Positions 51,629-59,727 are shown, counted from the stretch's first letter. The stretch is 64,000 bases of DNA from Candidatus Tectomicrobia bacterium (GCA_016192135.1 JACPUR010000023.1:44084-108083), one strand, 5' to 3'. Numbers and translations are program-made. Notes: a model not told the origin generated them from the sequence alone.

Positions 51629-52231
51629 TCAGGAATATCTCTTCGTGTAGTCGAGCTTCACCGTCCGCGCGGCGTAGCGCCCCGCGCCCTCCCCGACCGG
51701 CTCGAAGACGCTGCACTTCTCCAGGTCGCGCGGGTAGACGTGCACCGAGACCGCCGTCTCCCCGAGGGGGTTCGTCACCTGGTGGATGTCGGCGCAGGCG
51801 CACACGCACTCGGGCTCCCCCGCCTTGGGGGTATGGGGTGCCTCCCGGCGCAGCGACACCTCCCCGCCCGCCCGCGCCTCCCTCTCGGTCGAGAAGTTCA
51901 CGACTTCCAGGCCCCCCTCGATCATCCCCACCATCCCCCAGGTGCCGTCGTGGTCGTGGATGGGGGTGCCCTGGCCCGGCCGCCACACCATGGCCGCCAC
52001 CACGAAGCGGTCCCCCGGGTCGCGGTGGAGGAGGTGGCGCGCGTAGCCCTTCTCCGAGGGCGTCCGGGCCGCCTCCGGCAGCCAGTCCCGCTCGATGAGG
52101 AGCCTTCTCAGCGCCGGCTCCGCCGCCCGGATGAAGTCCCGGCCCCGGAAGCCCTGCTCATAGAGGAATTCCAGCGCCCCCACGAAGCGGGCGAAATGCG
52201 CGGACTTGGGCGCTGCGACGGCGGTCGTCAT
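51629..52231 (-). CDS. cysteine dioxygenase-family cupin enzyme
   Basis: A 200-residue cupin of the cysteine dioxygenase/3-mercaptopropionate dioxygenase family. The three Fe ligands are His92 and His94 in PIHDHDGTWG and His150 in DIHQVTN. The reaction adds O2 to a thiol to form a sulfinate. ATG 52231 follows GGAGGGCCCTCCC-type sequence; the ATG at 52273 is less likely. It stands alone between a repeat array and a low-GC patch. Substrate could be cysteine, 3-mercaptopropionate or another thiol. Confidence 0.88.
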   Translation of the reverse strand: MTTAVAAPKSAHFARFVGALEFLYEQGFRGRDFIRAAEPALRRLLIERDWLPEAARTPSEKGYARHLLHRDPGDRFVVAAMVWRPGQGTPIHDHDGTWGMVGMIEGGLEVVNFSTEREARAGGEVSLRREAPHTPKAGEPECVCACADIHQVTNPLGETAVSVHVYPRDLEKCSVFEPVGEGAGRYAARTVKLDYTKRYS

Positions 52232-52323
52232 GGGAGGGCCCTCCGGAAGGCGCGCGGCGGGATATGAAACCACGGCGAGGGGGGAGGTGTCGAGGAGGGG
52301 GAAATTTACCGCAGGACCTGTAT

Positions 52324-52881
52324 CTACCTGTCCTCCCTTTCAAGTCGCCTTCTAGCCAGCACCAAGGCACGTTGCGCCTCAACATTGAAGCCGTCCCTAC
52401 TCTTCATACGAAACTTGCATCCAACGCATCTCCAGGCCCACCAACCCCAGAAATTAAGTTTCTGTTCTAGTTGAGTGCCACACCGCGGGCATCTTGGTGG
52501 ATTTTCGACAACGACATCATTCGGATTGAGAGTGGGAACGGTTTCAAGAGAATTAAACTGCGCAATAATCGGCCAATTCACCCCTGCATGATTCAGGTCG
52601 TCAAGCGACATATCTTCGGCATTCGGATCTCCACTCCGAACAATCCTACCCGCTAGCTCTTCCGATTCAAGAGCCTGGGATTTATTTCGTCTTACACGAA
52701 ATAGAATAATTCCCCCCACTAAGATTGCGAGAACCCATTCAAAGGCCAAGAACTTGAAGACATATAAAATAAACGCAAGGAACAATAAACCCAGGAATGA
52801 CACGGTGGGCCGAAGAAACTCTCTAAGCAGGGGGAAAATTATTTCTTTGAACGAGTCTTTCCGGAAGTTCGAATTAGACAA
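52324..52881 (-). CDS. hypothetical membrane protein with zinc ribbon, low-GC
   Basis: A 185-residue protein of unknown function encoded in markedly AT-rich sequence. Two hydrophobic segments (about residues 26-44 and 47-62) anchor it in the membrane. The C-terminal half has a Cys4 zinc-ribbon (CPRCG and CVGCK) with an aromatic WGWWAW between. The composition and codon use differ from neighbours, suggesting horizontal acquisition. No known family was recognised. The gene is next to another AT-rich orphan. Confidence 0.65.
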   Translation of the reverse strand: MSNSNFRKDSFKEIIFPLLREFLRPTVSFLGLLFLAFILYVFKFLAFEWVLAILVGGIILFRVRRNKSQALESEELAGRIVRSGDPNAEDMSLDDLNHAGVNWPIIAQFNSLETVPTLNPNDVVVENPPRCPRCGTQLEQKLNFWGWWAWRCVGCKFRMKSRDGFNVEAQRALVLARRRLEREDR

Positions 52882-52953
52882 TCGGGAAGGCTCCCAAACT
52901 GAGCAAGGAAAAACTCCATGTTCTTACGGGAGAAAAATCTTGCGAATTCGTGA

Positions 52954-53196
52954 TCACCGAATTATTCGATCGATTTTGTTGTCGATCCACTCTGCTGATC
53001 TTTTCTGAGCTTCCTTGTACGCCTCATCTGCGGATGCAAAAAGATTTTTGCTTTCTTCGGAATATACTTTCTTTCCCCCTTTGCTTATCTTGATGGAATA
53101 CTTCCAGCTTCCCATCTGAAAACATTTTATCAGGCATGTATGCGCTCTATGCGTGAAAGGTGCATATGCATTCGCGGATACGAAGGGTTTTGGCAT
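52954..53196 (-). CDS. hypothetical low-GC small protein
   Basis: An 80-residue basic protein of unknown function within the AT-rich patch. The C-terminal 55 residues (starting GSWKYSIKISKGGKKVYS) are rich in Lys, Glu and Asp and look helical; no motif was recognised. The start at 53196 is chosen because GGAGG lies eight bases upstream on the minus strand; an ATG at 53220 is also open. It precedes the membrane protein gene on the same strand, about 70 bases away. Confidence 0.5.
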   Translation of the reverse strand: MPKPFVSANAYAPFTHRAHTCLIKCFQMGSWKYSIKISKGGKKVYSEESKNLFASADEAYKEAQKRSAEWIDNKIDRIIR

Positions 53197-53314
53197 CTCC
53201 GAGACCTCCAAAACAATCACGATTGTTGCTTGCTCCGCATCTTCTAATTTTCCATTACAAGAATAATAACATAATCGTGACCACTCTCAGAAGATTCAAG
53301 TCTCCCGCCCCCCA

Positions 53315-53366
53315 CAAAAAACCGCCCCGGGCGGCGGCCGGGCCGAGGCCTCTCCCGGGGCGCGGT
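53315..53366 (-). terminator. intrinsic terminator after the 58-residue gene
   Basis: On the minus strand a long GC stem (CCGCGCCCCGGG paired with CCCGGGGCGG) ends in a run of T residues (plus-strand AAAAAA at 53315-53320). It immediately follows the stop of the small gene at 53385. Confidence 0.7.
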
Positions 53367-53384
53367 ATTTCCTTCCGTGGTCCC

Positions 53385-53561
53385 CTAGCTGAAATTCTCC
53401 TTCTGCAGCTCCTCGGCGAAGAGCTTGGCCTGCTGGAAGCACTTGGTGGGGCTAGGGGGCGTGTTGAGGAGGCCGGGCTGGCCGGTGAAGGCGGCGACGA
53501 AGAGGTCGCGGGCGAGCTCGGCGACGAATCTCTCTTTCTCGGTTGCGTACAAAGGAGGCAT
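53385..53561 (-). CDS. hypothetical 58-residue protein
   Basis: A 58-residue protein of unknown function (MPPLYATEKERFVAELARDL at the start), probably helical, with LNTPPSPTKCFQQAKLFAEE in its second half. ATG 53561 follows GGAAGGGAG on the minus strand, and an intrinsic terminator lies directly after the stop, so it is a genuine transcription unit. It resembles short soluble proteins of unknown role; no partner is evident. The hsp20 gene lies upstream on the same strand with its own terminator between them. Confidence 0.6.
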   Translation of the reverse strand: MPPLYATEKERFVAELARDLFVAAFTGQPGLLNTPPSPTKCFQQAKLFAEELQKENFS

Positions 53562-53664
53562 GTTCTCCCTTCCGGTTTTGGCGGCGGTTTCATGCGCCGG
53601 CGATCGGCCGGCCGGAGCATCCGGCGGATGATGGTAGCACGCACCCGCGCGTCCGCGGCGGAGC

Positions 53665-53715
53665 GCAAAAAACCGCCCCGGGCGGCGGCCGCGTATGACG
53701 CCGCGCCGGGGCGGT
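53665..53715 (-). terminator. intrinsic terminator after hsp20
   Basis: Stem ACCGCCCCGG (53672-53681) with CCGGGGCGGT (53706-53715), followed on the minus strand by TTTTTT. It shares most of its stem sequence with the terminator at 53315-53366. Confidence 0.8.
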
Positions 53716-53756
53716 CTGAACTCCCCCCCCATCAAGAGAAGGGGGGAGAGGCTGGC

Positions 53757-54179
53757 TTACTGGATGGCGATCTTGTGGGGCTTGGCCTTCTCCGACAGCG
53801 GGATGCGGACGGTGAGGACGCCGTCCTTGAGCTCGGCGCGGGTATCGGTCTCCGAGACGATGCCGGGCAGGGCCACCCGCCGGCTCACGGAGCCGGCGCG
53901 CCGCTCGCGCCGGTAGAAGCGCTCGCCCTTCTCCTCGTGCTCGGCCTGGTAGCCGGCCGTGATGGAGAGGACGCCGTTGTGCACCTGCACATCGATGTCC
54001 TCGCGCCGGTAGCCGGGCAGCGAGGCCCGCACGACCATCTCCGTCCCGGTCTGGGAGATGTCGAGGGGCAGGGTGCCGTCCTCGCCGTCGTAGCCGAAGG
54101 CGGGCCGGAAGGGCTCTTCCATCAGGCGGCTGAGGTTCTGGAGCATGTTCATGGGGTCGCGGGTCATGAGCGTGGCCAT
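53757..54179 (-). CDS. Hsp20/alpha-crystallin small heat-shock protein
   Basis: A 140-residue ATP-independent holdase chaperone. The N-terminal region (LSRLMEEPFRPAFGYDG) is followed by the alpha-crystallin domain with VVRASLPGYRREDIDVQVHN, the FYRRERRAGSVSRRVALPG segment and the C-terminal DGVLTVRIPL motif; the final IAIQ is a weak IXI-like tail. ATG 54179 follows AGGAGGT. A near-consensus sigma70 promoter precedes it at 54270-54298. No CIRCE element was seen. Confidence 0.93.
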   Translation of the reverse strand: MATLMTRDPMNMLQNLSRLMEEPFRPAFGYDGEDGTLPLDISQTGTEMVVRASLPGYRREDIDVQVHNGVLSITAGYQAEHEEKGERFYRRERRAGSVSRRVALPGIVSETDTRAELKDGVLTVRIPLSEKAKPHKIAIQ

Positions 54180-54269
54180 TTGGGTTACCTCCTTCTGGGT
54201 CCTTGGTTCTGTTCCGGGTCCTATGAGCTCCTGGGGGGCTTCCCGCCCCAATTATCTTCTTCGATGAGC

Positions 54270-54298
54270 AATATATTTTCTTAGTGTTAATATGTCAA
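54270..54298 (-). promoter_or_regulatory. near-consensus promoter of hsp20
   Basis: On the minus strand TTGACA (54298-54293) and TATATT (54275-54270) are separated by exactly 17 bases in an AT-rich stretch, about 90 bases before the hsp20 start. A sigma70-type rather than heat-shock sigma promoter is suggested. Confidence 0.8.
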
Positions 54299-54531
54299 GT
54301 ATAATTTGCCTGTCTTTTTAATTCAGATAAGTAAATTTCGTGCCCTTTTCGGCCTGAAGATGAAAGTGCGCGAAATTGGCGTCATTTGCGGTAGCGGCTG
54401 GGCGCGCATGAGGGGTTATGCTGGGAGGGACGCCGCCCGGAAGGCGGCTGCGTCAGGAGAGGGCCAGGGGGCGGGCCTTCAGGCAGAGAAAATGCCCCCG
54501 ATGAGGGCACATAAGGGCTGAATTCCCCCTG

Positions 54532-54696
54532 CTTTTCACGATATTTCACGATATTCCAGGGGAAAAAATTGGCCCGGCGGCGGATTCGGAGGCTTTCCGG
54601 GGGCGCGGAGAGGGCCGAGGAAGGCGAGGGAAGAGGGGGGAAAGAGCCCCTTTTTCACCGATATTCACCGATATTCGAGGCGAAAAAATCGCCGCG
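54532..54696. repeat. pair of iteron-like AT-rich motifs upstream of hsp20
   Basis: Two related motifs, 54532-54582 and 54651-54696, each hold a doubled TTCAC(C/G)ATAT unit (TTCACGATATTTCACGATAT and TTCACCGATATTCACCGATA) followed by a GGGAAAAAA or GCGAAAAAA run and GGC/GCC. They lie in the 545-base gap between hsp20 and the selenoprotein gene, which otherwise holds no supported gene. A weaker relative is near 56132-56180. Role unknown. Confidence 0.5.
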
Positions 54697-54724
54697 GAAA
54701 GGGAAACCGGCGGGTTTCGGGCGG

Positions 54725-55552
54725 TCAGGGGCTCTCCCCGGGATAGGCGTGCCGCCGCCAGCGGTAGCCGGGCTCGAGGAGGGCGCCGGGCGACCGGGCG
54801 CTCTCGAGGAGGCCCAGGGCGTCGAGAAAAACCTGTCGCTGCTGGGCCGGCCGGCCCGGCTCGCCCAGGGGATGGCCGAGGGGCCAATGGAGAAAGACGG
54901 CGCGGGGGGGCCGCACCTGGAGGGTGATCTCCCGGACGATGCTGAGGGAGACGGTGGGGATGCCCGCCGCCTCGATGGCCCGCGCGACCAGACCCACGGT
55001 CCGGTTGCAGAGGCCTCAGGCGGGGGCGAGGAGGACGGCGTCGGCCCCGGCCTCGGCCAGCCTCCGGGCGGCGGCGGGGGCGGTCTCCCGAATGAGGCGT
55101 TCGACCAGGGGGCCGTCCACGTGGCCCATGAAGCCCAGGTGGAGGGGGGCCGGTCCGGCGACGCGGCCCTCGCGGGCGAGCTCCTCCAGGCGGTCGAGCG
55201 GCAGGATGACGTTGAGGTCCCGGTCGGCGTCGCGGTGGTCGTAGTAGTCGTGGGTGATGACGAGGTTACCGCGGGGCGTGCCGGCGGGGATCTCCCGGAA
55301 GGTGGGGTCGCCGTCCGGGTTCCGCATGTCGAAGGGGGGCTGGCTCCGGAGGTGGACGCCCCCCGTGGTGACGAGGGCGACGCGGCACCGGGTCAGGGGC
55401 TTGGCGAGGGGCGCCCACGGATCGGCCTCCCCCGCGCCTTCTTCCGCGCCTTCTTGCGCGAACCGGCGGCCCCGGGCCCAGCGGTCCACCAGGCCCGGGA
55501 ACATGCCCAGCAGGCGGGCGGCGAGGCGGTTCCTGGCGCGCCGCAGATCCAT
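54725..55552 (-). CDS. GrdB/PrdB-like selenoprotein (glycine/sarcosine/betaine/proline reductase family)
   Basis: A 275-residue protein read through an in-frame UGA at 55016-55018 (codon 179) as selenocysteine. The reading frame stays open after the UGA and the protein continues with the family sequence: the active-site context is LLAPAUGLCNRTVGLVARA (U = Sec; UxxC motif), then IEAAGIPTVSLS, HWPLGHPLGEPG and a final YRWRR. Upstream, LGFMGHVDGPLVERL also fits. In Clostridium such subunits reduce glycine, betaine or D-proline; the function of this branch in other bacteria is unknown. A SECIS-like hairpin follows the UGA. The gene lies 33 bases behind doxX. Confidence 0.82.
54985..55018 (-). promoter_or_regulatory. 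candidate bacterial SECIS element
   Basis: Eleven bases after the UGA (55016-55018) a seven-pair stem, CCGGACC (55004-54998) with GGTCTGG (54994-54988), encloses a GTG loop. A stem of this size and position, inside the coding region directly 3' of UGA, is what SelB recognises in bacteria. Confidence 0.65.
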
Positions 55553-55585
55553 GGCGCCGCTTTCTCCTCCAGCCGGGCCGGCGGG

Positions 55586-56047
55586 TCAGTCGAGGGAGAT
55601 GCGGCCGCCCTTGCGGGCGGTCCGCAGGGTGAAGCGGCCTCCCCCGATGAGAAGCGAGGCGGCCGTCGCGAGGAGCAGGAAGAGCGAGTACTCGAAGCCC
55701 GCGGCCGCGGCGCGGCCGTCCGGGAGGGCCATCCCCCGCATGAAGAAGCCCTGGTTCAGGTGGACGAACAAGAACGCGCCCGCCATGATGGGGATGTTCA
55801 GCAGGGCGCCGATCCGGGGGTAGAGGCCGATCAGCAGCATGAGCCCGCCGGCGCCGTGGCCCAGGACGATGTACCAGGCGGAGAGCTCCGGCAGCGGCAC
55901 CATGTACCGGGTGGCGTTGGCCTGGGCCAGGGCGGGGATCCCGATGACGGCCCCGGCGTAGTAGGCGTGCATGAGGTAGTAGGCGCCGAGCGCCAAGCGG
56001 AGGAGGGTGGCCCCCAGCTCCCGGGCGAAGGTCCAACCGTTGTTCAT
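55586..56047 (-). CDS. DoxX-family membrane protein
   Basis: A 153-residue inner-membrane protein with four predicted helices (ATLLRLALGAYYLMHAYY, WYIVLGHGAGGLMLLIGLY, a third around IMAGAFLFVH, and LFLLLATAASLLIGGG), the DoxX/TQO small subunit pattern. Family members are linked to thiosulfate/quinone redox or detoxification. The start at 56047 follows GGAGGAGAG; an upstream ATG at 56128 would add a Pro-rich tail. It precedes the selenoprotein gene, suggesting a shared redox role, which is inference. Confidence 0.82.
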   Translation of the reverse strand: MNNGWTFARELGATLLRLALGAYYLMHAYYAGAVIGIPALAQANATRYMVPLPELSAWYIVLGHGAGGLMLLIGLYPRIGALLNIPIMAGAFLFVHLNQGFFMRGMALPDGRAAAAGFEYSLFLLLATAASLLIGGGRFTLRTARKGGRISLD

Positions 56048-56293
56048 CCGTCGCTCTCCTCCGAGGGTTGGAGAGGGGGGCGGATCTGGATCCGGCGCAA
56101 CAACCGGCCGAATAGAGTCCCGCCCCATATTGATCTATATTCGCCCCGGATTCCAGGCCAAAACGGCGGGGCGGGAATCGCTTCGCCCGCCGGGTTGTTC
56201 CGGCGGGGGGAAGCGGAAGCGGCGGGATGACGTACCGCCCCGGCGGCGGTTTCTAAAATGCCCTTTATGAAACAATAAGATAGCGGGTGACGA

Positions 56294-56764
56294 ATGACGC
56301 CCCGGCCCTTCGGATGGAAGCCGCTCGGCCTGGTTCTCCTGGCCCTGGCGCTCATCGCCGGGACGGGGGCCCCCGCCGGTGCGGCCGCCCCCCTGAACCT
56401 GGCCCGCGGGGGCCTCGCCCTGCACGGCTACGACCCCGTCGCCTATTTCGAGGAAGGGAAGCCGGTGAAGGGACAGGCCGCGCACAGCCTCTCCTGGATG
56501 GGGGCCACCTGGCGCTTCGCGAGCGACCCGAACAAGAAGGCCTTTCAAGCCGGGCCGGAGCGCTACGCGCCGCAGTACGGAGGCTACTGCGCCTGGGCGG
56601 TGAGCGAGGGCTACACGGCGGACATCGATCCGAACGCCTGGAGGATCGTGAACGGGAAGCTCTATCTCAACTACAGCAAATCCATCCAGCGGAGGTGGGA
56701 GAAGGACATCCCCGGCCACATCGCCAAGGCGGACCGCAACTGGCCCGGGGTGCTGAAGAAGTAG
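56294..56764 (+). CDS. YHS-domain protein, exported
   Basis: A 156-residue protein with a Sec-type signal peptide (residues about 1-30, ending AGAAA). The mature part is a YHS-domain-like fold with ALHGYDPVAYFEEGKPVKG and YGGYCAWAVSEGY, a motif set often found in periplasmic proteins linked to metal or redox functions. It is divergent from doxX and is followed at 65 bases by the TVP38-like gene. Function unproven, possibly metal binding. Confidence 0.85.
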   Translation: MTPRPFGWKPLGLVLLALALIAGTGAPAGAAAPLNLARGGLALHGYDPVAYFEEGKPVKGQAAHSLSWMGATWRFASDPNKKAFQAGPERYAPQYGGYCAWAVSEGYTADIDPNAWRIVNGKLYLNYSKSIQRRWEKDIPGHIAKADRNWPGVLKK

Positions 56765-56829
56765 GCCCGCCCCCTTTCACCTCGCGCCCGTACAGGCGCG
56801 CCATGCGCCCCGGCGGGAAGAGGCGCCCC

Positions 56830-57597
56830 ATGAACCTTCCACCGGCGGAGACGGATCGCCCGATGGCGGAAAAAACCAGCGGCCGGATTACGATGAGGCA
56901 GTGGCTCCCTCCCCTCGTCCTCATCGGGGCGCTGGCGCTCTTCTTCCTCGCCGGCCTCGACAAGCACGTGACCTTCGCTTCCCTGCGGGAGAATCACCAG
57001 GCGCTCCAGGACTGGGTCGGGCGGCTGGGATGGACGGCGCCCATCCTCTACATCCTCCTCTACATCGCCGTGGTGACCTTCTCGATCCCGGGCGCGGGGG
57101 TGATGAGCCTCGGGGGCGGCTTTCTCTTCGGCACCCTCCCGGCCACCCTCTGCATCGTGACGGGGGCGACCATCGGAGCCTCGATCCTCTTCTTCATCGC
57201 CAAGACCTCGCTGGGCGATCCCCTGCGCCGGCGGGCCGGTCCCTGGATGAAGCGCATGGAGGCGGGCTTCGCCGAGAACGCCCTGAGCTACTTGCTGGTG
57301 CTCCGGATCATGCCCATCTTCCCCTTCTTCATCGTGAACCTCGTCCCGGCCTTCCTGGGGGTACCGTTCCGCATCTATTTCATCGCCACCTTCCTCGGCA
57401 TCATCCCCGCCACCTTCGTCCTCGCCTCGGTGGGGGCCGGGCTGGGCAGCGTCCTCGAGAGGGGCGGGGAGTTCAGCGTGGGGGGCATCTTCACGCCGCA
57501 GGTCATGATCGCCCTGACGGGGCTGGCCGTCCTCGCCCTCGTCCCCGCCGCCTACAAGAAGCTGAGGGCCCGGAAGGGGGAGGGAAGCCTTCCATGA
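56830..57597 (+). CDS. TVP38/TMEM64-family membrane protein
   Basis: A 255-residue inner-membrane protein of the DedA-like/SNARE-associated (VTT) superfamily, with about six helices. The VTFSIPGAGVMSLGGGFLFG and LRIMPIFPFFIVNLVPAFLG segments are the family's amphipathic/hydrophobic signature. The start at 56830 follows GAAGAGG; other in-frame ATGs at 56803, 56863 and 56893 are possible. Its stop overlaps the flavoprotein start (ATGA). In other bacteria the two are often fused. Lipid or metal transport has been proposed for the family. Confidence 0.87.
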   Translation: MNLPPAETDRPMAEKTSGRITMRQWLPPLVLIGALALFFLAGLDKHVTFASLRENHQALQDWVGRLGWTAPILYILLYIAVVTFSIPGAGVMSLGGGFLFGTLPATLCIVTGATIGASILFFIAKTSLGDPLRRRAGPWMKRMEAGFAENALSYLLVLRIMPIFPFFIVNLVPAFLGVPFRIYFIATFLGIIPATFVLASVGAGLGSVLERGGEFSVGGIFTPQVMIALTGLAVLALVPAAYKKLRARKGEGSLP

Positions 57598-59099
57598 GCA
57601 CCTCCATGATCGAGCCCCGCGACGCCCACAACGAGCGTCTTCTTGCCAACGTCCGTCCGCCGGGCTGGAAGAATCCCGAGGCGAGGGGGACCTACAACCT
57701 CGCCGTCCTGGGCGGGGGGACGGCGGGCCTCGTGGCGGCGGCGGGGGCGGCGGGGCTGGGCGCCCGGGTGGCCCTCGTCGAGAAGCACTTTTTGGGAGGC
57801 GACTGCCTCAACTTCGGCTGCGTCCCGAGCAAGGGCCTCCTGCGGAGCGCCCACGCGCGGGCGGAGGGGGCGCGGCTGGAGGACGGGACGCCGCCGGACT
57901 TCGCCTCGGCCATGGAGCGGATGCGGCGGCTCAGGGCGCGGATCAGCCATCACGACTCGGCCGAGCGCTTCAAGGGGCTGGGGGTGGACGTCTTCCTGGG
58001 CGAGGGGCGCTTCACCGGCCCCCGCGCGCTGGAGGTGGGGGGCCAGACCCTGCGCTTCGCCCGGGCGGTGGTCGCCACCGGGAGCCGGGCGGGGATCCCC
58101 CCCATCCCCGGGCTGGCGGAGGCGGGCCCCCTCACGAACGAAACCCTCTTCAGCCTGACCGAGCGCCCGGCCCGGCTGGCCGTGATCGGGGGCGGGCCCA
58201 TCGGGTGCGAGATGGCCCAGGCCTTCCAGCGCCTGGGGGCGCGGGTGACCCTGCTCGAGGTGGCGGATCGGCTCCTGCTCAAGGACGACCCGGAGGCCGG
58301 GCGCATCGTGCTCGAGGCGCTGCGCCGGGACGGAGTGGAGGTTGTCCTCTCGGCCCGGATCGCGCGCGCCGAGGCGCGGGGAGAAGAAAAGGTCATCCAT
58401 TTCGCCGGGCCGGACGGCCGGGAGCGCGAGGCGCGGGCTGAGGCCGTCCTCGTGGCGGCGGGCCGGGTGCCCCGGGTGGAGAACCTGGGCCTGGAGGCGG
58501 CGGGCGTCGCCTTCGACCCGCGCAAGGGAGTGCGGGTGGACGACCGCCTGCGCACCACCAACCCGCGCATCTACGCCGCCGGGGACGTGTGCTCGCGCTA
58601 CCAGTTCACCCACGCGGCGGACTTCATGGCCCGGGCGGTGCTGGCGAACGCGCTCTTCCTCGGGCGGCGGAGGGCCTCCGCCCTGGTCATCCCCTGGTGC
58701 ACCTACACCGACCCTCAGGTGGCGGCGGTGGGGACGCCCGAGGCCGAGGCGGCCGCCCAGGGAATCGAGACGCAGGCCTTCGTCCAGCCGCTCGAGGGGG
58801 TGGACCGCGCGGTGCTGGACGGGGAGACGGAGGGCTTCGCCAAGGCGTGGGTCAAGAAGGGCACGGACGAGATTGTGGGCGCCACGATCGTCGCCCGGAA
58901 CGCGGGGGACATGATCGGCCTCTACACCCTGGCCATCCAGAGGGGCGCGGGGCTCAGGGGCCTGGCGGATCTCATCCTCCCCTATCCCACCCAGGCCGAG
59001 GCGGTGCGCAAGACGGGGGACCTCTACAACCGCACCCGCCTCACCCCCGGCGTCAGGAAGTGGATGGGGCGGTGGCTCAAGTGGCAGAGGGGAGGGTAA
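57594..59099 (+). CDS. MerA-like FAD-dependent pyridine nucleotide-disulfide oxidoreductase
   Basis: A 501-residue flavoprotein. FAD motif VLGGGTAGLVAAAGAAGLG, redox-active disulfide GDCLNFGCVPSKGLL, NAD motif LAVIGGGPIGCEMAQAF and second FAD motif RIYAAGDVCSRYQF are all present. The C-terminal HxxxxE base of dihydrolipoamide dehydrogenase is replaced by the LPYPTQAEA form, and no terminal vicinal cysteines are seen, so it is neither classical Lpd nor MerA. Its overlap with the TVP38 gene suggests a membrane-linked redox pair; substrate unknown. Confidence 0.9.
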   Translation: MSTSMIEPRDAHNERLLANVRPPGWKNPEARGTYNLAVLGGGTAGLVAAAGAAGLGARVALVEKHFLGGDCLNFGCVPSKGLLRSAHARAEGARLEDGTPPDFASAMERMRRLRARISHHDSAERFKGLGVDVFLGEGRFTGPRALEVGGQTLRFARAVVATGSRAGIPPIPGLAEAGPLTNETLFSLTERPARLAVIGGGPIGCEMAQAFQRLGARVTLLEVADRLLLKDDPEAGRIVLEALRRDGVEVVLSARIARAEARGEEKVIHFAGPDGREREARAEAVLVAAGRVPRVENLGLEAAGVAFDPRKGVRVDDRLRTTNPRIYAAGDVCSRYQFTHAADFMARAVLANALFLGRRRASALVIPWCTYTDPQVAAVGTPEAEAAAQGIETQAFVQPLEGVDRAVLDGETEGFAKAWVKKGTDEIVGATIVARNAGDMIGLYTLAIQRGAGLRGLADLILPYPTQAEAVRKTGDLYNRTRLTPGVRKWMGRWLKWQRGG

Positions 59100-59201
59100 C
59101 CCTTCCATTGCAGGAAAAGGAAAAGAAGTTTCCTGCCCTCCCCCTACCCCCTCCCAGAGGGAAGGGGAAATTCATCATCGTCTCGCTGAGGCAGGGTTTC
59201 C

Positions 59202-59278
59202 GTAGGTGCGCACGGCCGTGCGCCCCTACAGGTGTGCGTGAGATGGCACATAGGGGCGGGCTTGAAACCCGCCCCCAC
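59202..59278. repeat. two GTAGGGGC-type palindromes
   Basis: Units at 59202-59229 (core GCACGGCCGTGC; first arm GTAGGTGC) and 59249-59278 (core GGCTTGAAACC). A C/G-rich tract at about 59130-59167 resembles the hairpin repeats elsewhere. They lie between convergent genes. Confidence 0.75.
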
Positions 59279-59291
59279 GAAGACGGCATCC

Positions 59292-59699
59292 TCACTTCCC
59301 CTTGTAATACTCGATGTCCTCGGGCTTGGCCTTCCACTCCTTGTTGGTGGGCCACTCCTTGGTGCGGGAGACCATGCCCGCCCCGCAGCGCACGCGGTAG
59401 AGGAGGGTGCGCTCGGGCCCGTTGGTGTACTCGTGCAGCTCGCCGGCCGGATGGACGATGAACTGCCCGGGCTTCACGTCCACCGTCTGGCCGGGCACCT
59501 TCATCTTCCCGCCCCCCGTGAAGCAGAAGTAGATCTCGGTGGCGTCCGGGTGGGCGTGGTTGGGGCTCACCTGGCCGGGCTCCCAGCAGGCGACGGTCAC
59601 GTCCACCTTGTCCCACTGGGTCTCGAACCGGCCAAGCACCTTCTCGACGTGGCGCTCGGGCTTGAACACCGCTTCCTTCTGCAGATCGTAGACGTGCAT
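59292..59699 (-). CDS. cupin-domain protein
   Basis: A 135-residue single-domain cupin. The first cupin motif is VSPNHAHPDATEIYFCFTGGG with its His/Glu ligand set; the second is GQFIVHPAGELHEYTN. Metal binding is likely. Such small cupins include isomerases, dioxygenases and regulators, so no reaction can be assigned. The start ATG 59699 follows AAGGAG on the minus strand. It follows the PPC-domain gene after 28 bases, and both precede repeats. Confidence 0.85.
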   Translation of the reverse strand: MHVYDLQKEAVFKPERHVEKVLGRFETQWDKVDVTVACWEPGQVSPNHAHPDATEIYFCFTGGGKMKVPGQTVDVKPGQFIVHPAGELHEYTNGPERTLLYRVRCGAGMVSRTKEWPTNKEWKAKPEDIEYYKGK

Positions 59700-59727
59700 G
59701 GCAACTCCTTCAGGGAAAGATGGGCCG

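Noticed and set aside
54306..54521. Possible 71-residue gene upstream of hsp20
   Set aside because: Composition is not coding-like, and no ribosome site or family resemblance is seen; it overlaps the hsp20 promoter region.
55016..55018. UGA interpreted as a frameshift or pseudogene in the GrdB-like gene
   Set aside because: The frame is unchanged on both sides, the position matches the family's active-site Sec/Cys and a SECIS-like stem follows.
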